DNA of 64,000 nt, from the NCBI RefSeq assembly GCF_001690985.1, contig NZ_MAJS01000006.1, positions 206,145-270,144 of the forward strand. Reading direction: 5' to 3'. Both the position numbers and the translations under genes were made by a program. This DNA comes from Aliivibrio sp. 1S175. GTDB lineage: Bacteria; Pseudomonadota; Gammaproteobacteria; Enterobacterales; Vibrionaceae. This document shows, one piece after another, positions 49,783-57,567 of this stretch. Position 1 is the stretch's first letter. The number at the start of each line of letters is the position of its first letter. The notes below the pieces were generated by a model that was not told the origin of the DNA, searched no databases, and was given only the letters and a program-made list of their open reading frames with translations.

Positions 49783-49917
49783 ATGTTTTACTGCTTTTCC
49801 AGCATAATAGGTTGCTTTCTTCCTGACCTATTCTTGGCTGCCTATCCGGCAGGTTACGTAGAAAGGATGGTTCTGATATTTGGGGTTATATTCTTGGCTG
49901 CCTATCCGGCAGGTTAC
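49783..49917 (-). CRISPR. Mini CRISPR array of the I-F3 CAST with a degenerate terminal repeat
   Basis: Read on the minus strand (cas sense): repeat 1 at 49,917-49,890, a 32-nt spacer (49,889-49,858), repeat 2 at 49,857-49,830, a short guide (49,829-49,811) and a degenerate repeat (49,810-49,783). Repeats 1 and 2 are identical over 28 bp with hairpin CTGCC-GGATA-GGCAG, the type I-F layout with a 60-bp period. The third copy matches in about 18 of 28 positions, keeps the stem as TGCT-GGAAA-AGCA and shows a compensating base-pair change. It lies about 85 bp after cas6. Confidence 0.85.
49811..49829 (-). ncRNA. Short homing guide of the atypical crRNA, matching ffs (4.5S RNA)
   Basis: In crRNA sense the guide reads AGGTCAGGAAGAAAGCAACC (its last base overlaps the degenerate repeat). 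The conserved 4.5S RNA core, recalled from the E. coli gene, reads AGGTCCGGAAGGAAGCAGCC. The two differ only at positions 6, 12 and 18, the bases flipped out in type I guide-target pairing. The guide is 19-20 nt, shorter than the 32-nt canonical spacer. Confidence 0.78.
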
Positions 49918-50002
49918 AATGGAATATAGGGTAGATATTCTTAAAAATCAAAATATTGAAACGTTTCCTTTAAAATACCAATGTTGAAGGTTTCTTTTTA
50001 AC

Positions 50003-50644
50003 TTACTGATCTTTATTTGATAATTTGTCTTCGTAATAAAAAGGTATTTTTGATAAATCAGGAACAGTGCCTAAATGTTTATTATTTGTCGCTAAGCCAT
50101 AACTATTGTAGCTATTGCTAGAGTCTGTAGTCCTCGGGATGATGCCTTTTTGAATATGAAGAATAAATTGTTGCTGTTTACTTTTACTAGAGCACGACAC
50201 TTTGTGAAAGGTATCAAACTCTCTGTCTTCATTTGATATAGGTGTATGCTCTTTATTATTTCTTGTGATTGAACGCTGAATTCTACGTTTTTTTGAACCT
50301 ATAAATATTTTCCCAATAGATTGGTTTCTGATGAATCTTATTTGAGGAAGATTATTTGGCACAGGCTTGATATCTGTAATAGAAAATAATTCCTCATTCT
50401 TCATTAAATTGAAATAGGGCTGGTACTTAATGGCACTTAATAATTCAGAGTTATTAGAAAAAATAGCAAATTCATTCCCAACACTTTGTTCGGACCAATT
50501 TGGGAAGCCAATGGCAAAAGAGTTGTTTTCTATCAGCCTTAGACTAGAGATAAACTTGTGAAATTCAGCGATGCAACGTCCTGCCAATAACTCATTATCA
50601 CAATCATCAGGCACATACGTAATACTAAAATAATGAGTGAGCAT
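50003..50644 (-). CDS. cas6: CRISPR-associated endoribonuclease Cas6 (type I-F3)
   Basis: Cas6f cuts the pre-crRNA at the repeat hairpin and stays bound as part of the Cascade complex. The 213-residue protein has the typical Cas6f N-terminus MLTHYFSITYVP and a His at position 29, the position of the catalytic His in Pseudomonas Cas6f. The C-terminal part, SIGKIFIGSKKRRIQRSITRN, near residues 107-127, is basic and fits the RNA-binding strand. Its start codon directly abuts the cas7 stop. It is the last gene before the array. Confidence 0.92.
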   Translation of the reverse strand: MLTHYFSITYVPDDCDNELLAGRCIAEFHKFISSLRLIENNSFAIGFPNWSEQSVGNEFAIFSNNSELLSAIKYQPYFNLMKNEELFSITDIKPVPNNLPQIRFIRNQSIGKIFIGSKKRRIQRSITRNNKEHTPISNEDREFDTFHKVSCSSKSKQQQFILHIQKGIIPRTTDSSNSYNSYGLATNNKHLGTVPDLSKIPFYYEDKLSNKDQ

Positions 50645-51679
50645 CTACTTTCCTTTTTTTGAAGAAGCACTCTTTTGAAACAGTCCTCCTTTTACTAATA
50701 CAGCCATAACGTAATGCATATCATCAGTAATATCTGAATTTTCATCCAGTTGCGCGCAGTAGTTATCAGCGTTTTGAATTAAGGTGTAAAAGTCATTGCG
50801 ATGTGAGGGATGCCTTCTGGCTATGATATTGTGATGATCAGCACCAAACTCATTTACTCTTAAGGGAATATCGGCATCATCAGCCCACCAATCGTCGATA
50901 AGTTGAATTGCAGCTCCAATCTTTTGTGCATGTAAAGCAACGGTTTTCTCACCAGTTAGAAGTGACGTTTTTGCATACACTTTGCTTGGTTTACCTTTTT
51001 CTTTAGTATCTAAAAACTCTTGGCTAGGATAAATTTCTTGGCAAAAGGCTACATTGATCGTTGCCGTAATATCGGCAAAGTAATAATGATCAGGTTCAGA
51101 TAGTGCAATTGCGATTTCACTTCCTAACTTTGATATTGTTTTTTTATCTTTAGCTGAGGCTTTTCTTGATAGCTTAAAGGCATCATCGATATTAAATTCT
51201 TGGTTACTTGTTGTTTTTATTAAAATACTTGTACCTAGATTATGCTCATTTCGCCATAGCCAAGTACCAGAAAGTAAGTTTTTTGCGTATCGTTCACCAA
51301 GTTCTTGATAGCCGCCATTTTCTTTATATTTGGTGGCAAAAGCTTGCAATATCTCTCTAATTTGAATATCAGAGCATTTATCTGGTTGTAATGAATTTGC
51401 TTCTATACGTAATGAAAATCGGATTTTGATTTCATCTATACCAACAGGAACATAACACTCTTCAATAAATTGAGGGTTACTAAAGGAGAGATCTTGTGGG
51501 GCAGTGTTTTTAGTTGAGTAATCGCTATTAAAGGCTTCTGAAAATCCAGCTTTAGGCGCTCTTAAATGAGTTTGCTCACACTTAATAGGATTCATCTGAC
51601 CATCTTTACTTTCATAATAAAAAACAGCCTTTCCCGGTGACAATGATCGAGTGTAGTTTAGATTATTACATAGCTTCAT
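50645..51679 (-). CDS. cas7: Cas7 backbone protein of type I-F3 Cascade
   Basis: Cas7 forms the six-copy backbone that holds the crRNA spacer. The 344-residue protein has the I-F Cas7 (Csy3) pattern: LNYTRSLSPGKAVFYYESKDG near the N-terminus, RFSLRIEANSLQPDKCSD near residue 92, GTWLWRNEHNLGTSI near residue 148, and RVNEFGADHHNIIARRHPSHRNDFY near residue 275. It starts 9 bp after cas8-5. Confidence 0.93.
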   Translation of the reverse strand: MKLCNNLNYTRSLSPGKAVFYYESKDGQMNPIKCEQTHLRAPKAGFSEAFNSDYSTKNTAPQDLSFSNPQFIEECYVPVGIDEIKIRFSLRIEANSLQPDKCSDIQIREILQAFATKYKENGGYQELGERYAKNLLSGTWLWRNEHNLGTSILIKTTSNQEFNIDDAFKLSRKASAKDKKTISKLGSEIAIALSEPDHYYFADITATINVAFCQEIYPSQEFLDTKEKGKPSKVYAKTSLLTGEKTVALHAQKIGAAIQLIDDWWADDADIPLRVNEFGADHHNIIARRHPSHRNDFYTLIQNADNYCAQLDENSDITDDMHYVMAVLVKGGLFQKSASSKKGK

Positions 51680-51688
51680 AGCGTATCC

Positions 51689-53761
51689 TTACTCATGCTT
51701 TTGAATAAGAATAGAATTGAAATCACTATTGATCGACCAAAAAGCATTTGAAAAATAATGTTTTTGTCGGTTAAGTCTCATATCTATAGGTATTACTTGC
51801 TCTGCTAATCCAATTAAAGGTTCACAAAATACGTGTTGATTAAGGCTCACATTCTCTCTATTTGTTGGATCTTCAAGAAATGAATAACCATTACAAATAG
51901 CAAGGTGTGTGCTATTTTCCAATATAGAAAGAAATTCATCTGGAGTGTTAAATGTTTCCGATGGTGGGTATATCCAACGACCTGAGTTAGGAAGGCGAGC
52001 TAACTCTTCAAATAAGTGTTCAGAAGATACATAGCTTGTAAGCCATTCTAAGCTTTCATGTAACGAAGGTTGATGTAACGTGCCACCAACACAACGAGCA
52101 GGCATTGCTGATAGCATACGTTGACTAATATCGCTTAAATTAACCTCAGTGTGAACTTTGATAATGAGGTCAAAACGCATATCACAAGAATAAGAAGGTT
52201 GCGTTAATAAACGTTTTGCAGGTGATAGTTCTCTTTTTTTATAAACATCCGAAGCTTCACAGAGCGGAGGAGATGATTGTAATTCATATTGATGAACAAA
52301 TAGGCTGAAAGCTTCAAAATGAATGTTCTCTTCAATCTTTGTTTTTAATCTTCGTTCGAAGTCATGCATAAATCCCCAAAAACCAGTTAGTGAAGGTAGT
52401 CCACAAACATAGGGGGAGCTTAACGCATTGCCATTGTATAGCCTTAAATTTTTAAGATGGATAAATTGGGTCCTAGGAAGAGCTGGCTGCTGATTTATAT
52501 TTTTATCTTGTGCCAGTTTATTCAGAACCCATGAAAGTTGTGATTTGAAAATAGGCATTAAATCAGGGTGATAAGCAAAGCGTTTTGTGTATTTATTCTT
52601 TCCTAGAGTTTGATTTAGGTGATTATGCAATGGCGTTAATAAGTCGGGAAAATTAGCAATAGGAGACGACAAGAATAGGTTAACTAATGATGGATGGTCA
52701 TTAGTGATTTGTATCTGGTTATTATCTATATGATCTCGCCATCGAATCAGAGGAGTAAGCCAAAGAGCTATTTTTTGTCTAATGAAATGAACTCCTGATT
52801 TTCTGATTTGTTTTCTATGTTTCACATTCATTCTTACTTCAGAACTGATGAGCCTTTGTAATGCGTCAGTCGTACTTTTCTCAGTGATAGCTGAAGCACA
52901 AAAAGCTTCTCTACATTCAGTTTTGCTAGTCATATTATCGTGATACGAGTGTGGTGATTGTGATGTGCTTGGTGGCGAAAATATTAAGCTATGGTAACCA
53001 CCGATAGAAGATGATAAAGCGCCTACACTAGCAGGGTGCTTACTTTCTCGTTTAATCCAACGAATATCATTAGGTTTCCTAGATTGGTGTTCTAACCATG
53101 TTTGAACTGAATTAGAAGTTACTGGAGTTAAAGTTAGATAGTCATTTTTATATGGAAATAAGATCTGTTTTGAATATGGACTGATGTTCTCTGGAAGTGT
53201 TTTTGCAGGTATTTCTTTTTGTATGGAATGAATAAATTGCTCAGCTTGTTTCTTGGTCCAGTTACATTGTATTTTTTTTATGATATCTAACCAAAACAGC
53301 GTGTCGGTTACGAATAATTGACTAAGAGTTGTTTGTTTTCCTCTCCATTTAAAGCAAGAGAGTAGAAAATGAGTATAGTTGACCTTTCCACTGTCATGAG
53401 ACCAACCTAATCGATAAGGGACTACATTACTGTTTATTGTGTTATTTACTGAATCGATTGGTAGAGAAATAATGTTTCGCCCTTTAACTCGGCAATCTGG
53501 ATACTTAACATTGTGACTATGGAACCACTTAAGTTCGTCAAGACACTTTTGAATATTATCATGATTATTTAAAAACAGAGATGCGCTAGTTTTGTCTAGG
53601 TAATCCTCCGTTTTTGGCGTACACAAATTAAGTAGGCATGTAATCGCTTCGATTTCATGATCATCAATACAAATAGCTGAAGAGTAGTGAGCAAATGCAA
53701 CCTTGAAAGCTCTGTTGCGTTCCTTTACATCTTGAATGATGAGAATATCTGTAAATTCCAT
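51689..53761 (-). CDS. cas8: Cas8-Cas5 fusion of type I-F3 Cascade
   Basis: This 690-residue protein matches the Cas8f-Cas5f fusion that is diagnostic for I-F3 transposon systems; in ordinary I-F systems csy1 and csy2 are separate. The N-terminal part (HNVKYPDCRVKGRNIISLPID and LGWSHDSGKVNYTHFLLSCFKWRG) resembles Csy1-type Cas8. The C-terminal part has PSLTGFWGFMHDFERRL near residue 465, which resembles Csy2-type Cas5. Cas8 reads the PAM and Cas5 caps the crRNA 5' handle. The gene starts 3 bp after tniQ. Confidence 0.92.
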   Translation of the reverse strand: MEFTDILIIQDVKERNRAFKVAFAHYSSAICIDDHEIEAITCLLNLCTPKTEDYLDKTSASLFLNNHDNIQKCLDELKWFHSHNVKYPDCRVKGRNIISLPIDSVNNTINSNVVPYRLGWSHDSGKVNYTHFLLSCFKWRGKQTTLSQLFVTDTLFWLDIIKKIQCNWTKKQAEQFIHSIQKEIPAKTLPENISPYSKQILFPYKNDYLTLTPVTSNSVQTWLEHQSRKPNDIRWIKRESKHPASVGALSSSIGGYHSLIFSPPSTSQSPHSYHDNMTSKTECREAFCASAITEKSTTDALQRLISSEVRMNVKHRKQIRKSGVHFIRQKIALWLTPLIRWRDHIDNNQIQITNDHPSLVNLFLSSPIANFPDLLTPLHNHLNQTLGKNKYTKRFAYHPDLMPIFKSQLSWVLNKLAQDKNINQQPALPRTQFIHLKNLRLYNGNALSSPYVCGLPSLTGFWGFMHDFERRLKTKIEENIHFEAFSLFVHQYELQSSPPLCEASDVYKKRELSPAKRLLTQPSYSCDMRFDLIIKVHTEVNLSDISQRMLSAMPARCVGGTLHQPSLHESLEWLTSYVSSEHLFEELARLPNSGRWIYPPSETFNTPDEFLSILENSTHLAICNGYSFLEDPTNRENVSLNQHVFCEPLIGLAEQVIPIDMRLNRQKHYFSNAFWSINSDFNSILIQKHE

Positions 53762-53764
53762 TAG

Positions 53765-54964
53765 TTACCACGCTGAAAGGTAGTGATGCAATTCATCTTG
53801 ACTGGATTGCATGTTTGAAAGTTTGACTAGAATAATACTTGAGAGTGTAAAAACTGATTGGTGACTTGCTATTTTTTGATGCAGTTTTGGCCTAACGCCT
53901 AATTTAAGAAAACCTAATTCATATAAACGATAGATTTGATCGGTAGTGCAAGAAAGCAAGCTCGATGCCTCTAAGGGGCTTAGCAAGATTGAGAAGACAT
54001 CAGAGTTAGGTTGAATTTGATAGCGAGATAGAAAGTACTGATATATATGACTCAATATGGAATTAGTTTTAAATTCTCGAGTAGGCAAGTGTCGGCAATC
54101 TAATAAAAGACTATTGAAAATTTCATTAAAAAATATCTTATTAAAAGGTTTAATCTGAACTGTTTTAGCTTTATCTATTTGCTCATCGAGTTCGGAATAG
54201 AAATTAGTAGGCCAATTTAATGAATATTTTACAAATGAAGTAGAAAAATCATCCGTTAGATTATATCTATTGATATACCAAAGTAAGACACCAAAGCGAG
54301 ATGATATTGCTTGGTGCTCTCCCCAAACATTAGCTAGCTTAGTGTTTTCGCTGTTAAGCCATTGTGCAATGAGTAAAGCATTACTATTTGCTTGCGGAGC
54401 TAAGTGATCACTGAATTTGAATCCACACTGACAATCCGTAATGTTTTCACTTTCTTGATAATTAATAGAGGTTTTACACTCTGGGCAGTAATGTAATAGA
54501 TCTGTTTTATGTTTGGTGCATACATCATGAGTGATGAAGTGCCATTCTTGACGTATGTATTCGTTCTCTTTTAGGCACTCAGGGCATACTGGAATACCAT
54601 TTTTTCTGAGCAGGATTCTTGGTATATCAACACCATTTCTAAAAACAGCAGAATGTTGGCGTAAGAAAGTATTGCTTGATCTGCTTAAGGCGCTTTTTAA
54701 TAAAGGGAAGTTATTAATCTCAAGCCACTGCTCAATTTTGATTAGTACTTTGAGCTTTAAGTTACTTGATGTGTGAGAGTGATAGAGATTTATCGTATTT
54801 AGGGTTGCAGGGAAAGTTCCACGAACCTCACGATCTTCTTCTTTGACTTGGAACCAAACTTCATCGCTAAAATCCTGAAAAGAATCATAGTAATTATTCT
54901 GACTGATTCTTAATAAACAGCTCTCTAGCGATTCATCTTCATAAAGCTCTATTGGATTAAGCAT
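53765..54964 (-). CDS. tniQ: Target-selector protein TniQ (CAST type)
   Basis: TniQ links the Cascade complex to the TnsC transposition regulator. In I-F3 it sits as a dimer at the Cas6/Cas7 end. The 399-residue protein shows the family N-terminus NPIELYEDESLESCLLRISQ and a zinc-finger region with cysteines in GIPVCPECLKEN, THDVCTKH, HYCPECKTSI and ITDCQCGFKF (residues about 130-185). A C-terminal helical region follows. An Xre-type operator at 54,982-55,000 lies 17 bp before the start. It is the first gene of the tniQ-cas8-cas7-cas6-CRISPR operon. Confidence 0.93.
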   Translation of the reverse strand: MLNPIELYEDESLESCLLRISQNNYYDSFQDFSDEVWFQVKEEDREVRGTFPATLNTINLYHSHTSSNLKLKVLIKIEQWLEINNFPLLKSALSRSSNTFLRQHSAVFRNGVDIPRILLRKNGIPVCPECLKENEYIRQEWHFITHDVCTKHKTDLLHYCPECKTSINYQESENITDCQCGFKFSDHLAPQANSNALLIAQWLNSENTKLANVWGEHQAISSRFGVLLWYINRYNLTDDFSTSFVKYSLNWPTNFYSELDEQIDKAKTVQIKPFNKIFFNEIFNSLLLDCRHLPTREFKTNSILSHIYQYFLSRYQIQPNSDVFSILLSPLEASSLLSCTTDQIYRLYELGFLKLGVRPKLHQKIASHQSVFTLSSIILVKLSNMQSSQDELHHYLSAW

Positions 54965-54981
54965 TTTTAATTACGCCCTAA

Positions 54982-55000
54982 AACTGAGGATTCCTAAGTT
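54982..55000. promoter_or_regulatory. Xre operator candidate C, upstream of tniQ
   Basis: The palindrome AACTGAG-GATTC-CTAAGTT matches sites A and B next to xre. It lies 17 bp before the tniQ start, where a bound repressor would block the targeting operon. Confidence 0.7.
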
Positions 55001-55122
55001 TATTTTTAGGTTAGATTCTATTGAATGTCAAAAAAGAGGTAGGGTAATTGTTCAGAATGTGAGGGCTATAGCGCATTTATATTCTATGTAGACTTAATGG
55101 CGTTTGAGTTGGTATGGGAAAG

Positions 55123-55160
55123 GCACTGTTATTTTGATTTTTAAATAGCAGTGCTTTTTT
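55123..55160 (+). terminator. Plus-strand terminator just after xre
   Basis: A 12-bp stem (GCACTGTTATTT / AAATAGCAGTGC, one G-T pair) is followed by T6 on the plus strand. It would stop plus-strand transcription before it runs antisense through xre. In the minus direction it lies just after the xre stop. Confidence 0.65.
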
Positions 55161-55164
55161 GATT

Positions 55165-55467
55165 TTATTGCTTTAGTGATTCTATTAACTTAACTCGTTC
55201 TTCCTCACTCATTTTTCCTATTAGTAGATTCAATTCAGCTAACGAATCAGATTCACAAAAAAAGTAACTCAGTGGAACACCAAGTTCTTTTGCCATACGT
55301 TGCAGCACACTAATATCAGGTGTGTGACGACCTTTCTCGTAGTGATTCATACGCCCACTCGCAGAACTCTCTTCCATACCGATTCGAATACCCAATTCTT
55401 TTTGGGTGATCTTGGCATGCTTACGAGCTTCTTTAAGTCGTTTTGGGATTGGATTTTCTCTTTCCAC
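55165..55467 (-). CDS. xre: Xre-family repressor of the CAST
   Basis: This 100-residue DNA-binding protein has a helix-turn-helix of the Cro/C1 type at about residues 9-66 (LKEARKHAKITQKELGIRIG, then GRMNHYEKGRHTPDISVLQRMAKELGV) and a short C-terminal extension (MSEEERVKLIESLKQ). The start codon is GTG. Xre regulators next to tniQ-cas in I-F3 elements are known to control the homing guide and transposition. Two palindromic sites lie upstream of xre (A, 28 bp before its start; B, nearer the divergent gene), and a third upstream of tniQ. Confidence 0.9.
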   Translation of the reverse strand: MERENPIPKRLKEARKHAKITQKELGIRIGMEESSASGRMNHYEKGRHTPDISVLQRMAKELGVPLSYFFCESDSLAELNLLIGKMSEEERVKLIESLKQ

Positions 55468-55494
55468 AGACTCATCATCATAAAAACCTTTAAT

Positions 55495-55513
55495 AACTTA
55501 GATTGTCTAAGTT
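55495..55513. promoter_or_regulatory. Xre operator candidate A
   Basis: The palindrome AACTTAG-ATTGT-CTAAGTT is a perfect 7-bp inverted repeat with a 5-bp spacer. It lies 28 bp upstream of the xre start, consistent with autoregulation. Confidence 0.75.
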
Positions 55514-55528
55514 TTACTTATTCTTGTA

Positions 55529-55547
55529 TACTTAGCAATCCTAAGTT
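55529..55547. promoter_or_regulatory. Xre operator candidate B, in front of the divergent cargo module
   Basis: TACTTAG-CAATC-CTAAGTT follows the same pattern as site A and starts 34 bp after the start of site A. It ends 22 bp before the GTG start at 55,569, so a bound repressor could also block the divergent helicase module. Confidence 0.72.
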
Positions 55548-55568
55548 TTTAGTTAAGGTTTTTTGGTT

Positions 55569-56144
55569 GTGAGTAACAAAGTAAAATTAAATGAGGTTGT
55601 CTTTAAGATATTGATAGAAAATAAGTTAGATGGTTTTACCGTATCTGACATGAGAGATAGCGTGTTAGAAGTGTCTGATTTATTTGAATCAAAAGAAGCT
55701 GCTGGAACTTTTGCATATAGACAGATTTTTGCTTTGGAAAAGAAAAAACTATTGGCTAAATCTGAAAAAGTAGATGGAAAAAAACTAACTTATTATCAGA
55801 CTGAGCTACTTTTAAATTCGCAAGTCACAATGAAATCTTATGAATTTAAAGAGAGGGCTAAGCGAACTTCAGTGATACCCAAGGCTACTGCTCCTACACC
55901 GAGTAAAGAGAAGCCTATTTCTGAGCTATTAAAAGCAGTGATTAAGCAAAAAACTCAGTACGAGGCAGAGTTGACAATGGTATTAAGTGAAACTGAAGAA
56001 GTTAAGCATGTGATGTCATCTTTTCCTGATGAATCGACTCATTTACAAGCTCTTTATTTAGATTTACGAAACCAATCAGCGACGTTATGCGGAAAAGTAA
56101 ATGCATTAACTAAAATTATTCAGCTGGATGAGGGTAAAGTTTAA
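55569..56144 (+). CDS. Winged-helix-like coiled-coil cargo protein
   Basis: I do not recognise a named family. This protein of about 191 residues has a predicted helical winged-helix N-terminus (LNEVVFKILIENKLDGFTVSDMRDSVLEVSDL, then YRQIFALEKKKLLAKSEKVDGKKLTYYQ), a Ser/Pro linker near residue 105, and a C-terminal coiled coil (residues 115-190). The GTG at 55,569 is preferred to the TTG at 55,563, since TAAGG lies at a normal distance before it. The last codon overlaps the helicase start. Two Xre-type operators lie upstream. Confidence 0.75.
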   Translation: MSNKVKLNEVVFKILIENKLDGFTVSDMRDSVLEVSDLFESKEAAGTFAYRQIFALEKKKLLAKSEKVDGKKLTYYQTELLLNSQVTMKSYEFKERAKRTSVIPKATAPTPSKEKPISELLKAVIKQKTQYEAELTMVLSETEEVKHVMSSFPDESTHLQALYLDLRNQSATLCGKVNALTKIIQLDEGKV

Positions 56145-57532
56145 TGCTAAGAAAGTGGCAAGCAGAAGCGGTGAACTTAAGTATTGAAAAATATTTAAAT
56201 GACCAACAACATATACTATTACTTGCTACTCCTGGGGCAGGTAAATCAGTTGCAGCGGCTGAAATAGGTTATCGATTAAAACAGACAAATGAGATTGATT
56301 TTATTCTGTGCTTTTCACCATCATTAATCGTTGCTGAAGGAATGCGTACTACTTTTTCTTATCGTTTTAATGCGTCATTTCATGGTTCTATGGGAGCCGT
56401 TGGAGGGTCATATACCTACCAAAATATGCTTTATTTAAGTGATGAATTTTGGCAGATCTTAGAAAACCATAATGTATTAGTTGTTTTTGATGAGATTCAT
56501 CATTGCTCAGGATCTGATGTATCAGAATCGAATGCATGGGGTGAAAAAATTCTAACTAAAATTCAATCGAAAGCAAAATATACGCTGGCATTAACGGGAA
56601 CGCCGTGGCGCAGTGATTTTACTCCAATTACTCTTGCTAAATATACTGACCCAGATAATCAAATTTATTGTGATTATATCTATGGGTTAGGGGAAGCCGT
56701 GAGGGATAACGTTTGTCGTAACCCACATTTAGTACTTGTTGATAATAATAATTTTCAAGTAACCAAGAGTGAAAAGGGAAAACAAACATTTGGCAGTGTA
56801 TCTGAATTATTAAAGTATTCGTCTATAAATTATGAGTCAGTGATTACTCATCCAGAAACGATGAATTACTTATTGCAGTTGAGTTGTCATAAATTAGCAG
56901 AGGTTAGAAAAGATAACCCAGAAGCGGCTGGGTTAGTCGTTGCATCATCGGTTAGTCATGCTATTGAGCTTTTAAATATACTAAAAACCAAATTCAAACA
57001 AACAGCAACCATTGTTACTTATAGACACGATAATCCACTAAATGAAATCGCAAACTTTAGGAGTAGTAATACACAATGGATTGTTAGTGTTGGAATGATC
57101 TCTGAAGGAACAGATATTCCTCGTTTACAGGTTTGTTGTCATTTGAGTACTGTAAAAACAGAGCTGTACTTTAGACAGGTATTAGGCCGTATTTTGCGAG
57201 TGACTCAATCAAAAAATCAAGAAGCTTGGTTGTTCACAATCGCTGAACCAAAATTAACAGAATTTGCTGAGCGAATAGATGAAGATATACCGGATTATTC
57301 AGTGATAGAAAAAGACATTGAGATGACTCAAAAGGCTAATTTATTACCGACAACGGTATTTGAGAATCCAGATAAGGCCTTTAAAGCAACGCAAAGAGCA
57401 CTTAATGAGCATCTAGAGATTATGTTTGATGATTACCCACAAGATACTAGTGTTTTTTCATATGCCCCAAATATTGCCTTACAGGGTGACTTTAGACAAA
57501 GAGTCATTTCTGTATTTAGTCATATGAGTTAG
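56144..57532 (+). CDS. SF2 DEAD/DEAH-type helicase (cargo)
   Basis: This 462-residue helicase has motif I LLLATPGAGKSVAAAE near residues 25-40, motif II VVFDEIHH near residues 111-118, motif III ALTGTPWRSD near residues 149-158, and in the second RecA domain IVSVGMISEGTDIPRL near residue 308 and motif VI RQVLGRILRVTQ near residue 343. It has no nuclease or extra domain. It starts within the stop codon of the winged-helix gene and is followed by a small AAA-like protein 35 bp downstream. Helicases with small partner genes recur in phage defence; a role in transposition is the alternative. Confidence 0.85.
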   Translation: MLRKWQAEAVNLSIEKYLNDQQHILLLATPGAGKSVAAAEIGYRLKQTNEIDFILCFSPSLIVAEGMRTTFSYRFNASFHGSMGAVGGSYTYQNMLYLSDEFWQILENHNVLVVFDEIHHCSGSDVSESNAWGEKILTKIQSKAKYTLALTGTPWRSDFTPITLAKYTDPDNQIYCDYIYGLGEAVRDNVCRNPHLVLVDNNNFQVTKSEKGKQTFGSVSELLKYSSINYESVITHPETMNYLLQLSCHKLAEVRKDNPEAAGLVVASSVSHAIELLNILKTKFKQTATIVTYRHDNPLNEIANFRSSNTQWIVSVGMISEGTDIPRLQVCCHLSTVKTELYFRQVLGRILRVTQSKNQEAWLFTIAEPKLTEFAERIDEDIPDYSVIEKDIEMTQKANLLPTTVFENPDKAFKATQRALNEHLEIMFDDYPQDTSVFSYAPNIALQGDFRQRVISVFSHMS

Positions 57533-57567
57533 CTGGATATCTACAAATTAAACGATAGGAATAATTT

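Larger units (their letters stand above)
49446..50002. other. Spacer with the CRISPR array, terminator and inverted repeat
   Basis: No protein gene is seen. It holds an inverted repeat at 49,676-49,704, a minus-strand terminator, and the mini-array listed separately. The part 49,446-49,670 shows nothing further. Confidence 0.5.

Noticed and set aside
49798-49829. A second full 32-nt spacer after repeat 2
   Set aside because: Agreement with ffs stops after 20 nt, and the following bases form a repeat-like hairpin. A short guide plus a degenerate repeat explains the sequence better.
49783-55467. A defensive type I-F CRISPR system that lost cas1 and cas3
   Set aside because: The cas8-cas5 fusion, tniQ in the same operon and nearby tnsB-tnsC identify a transposition system.
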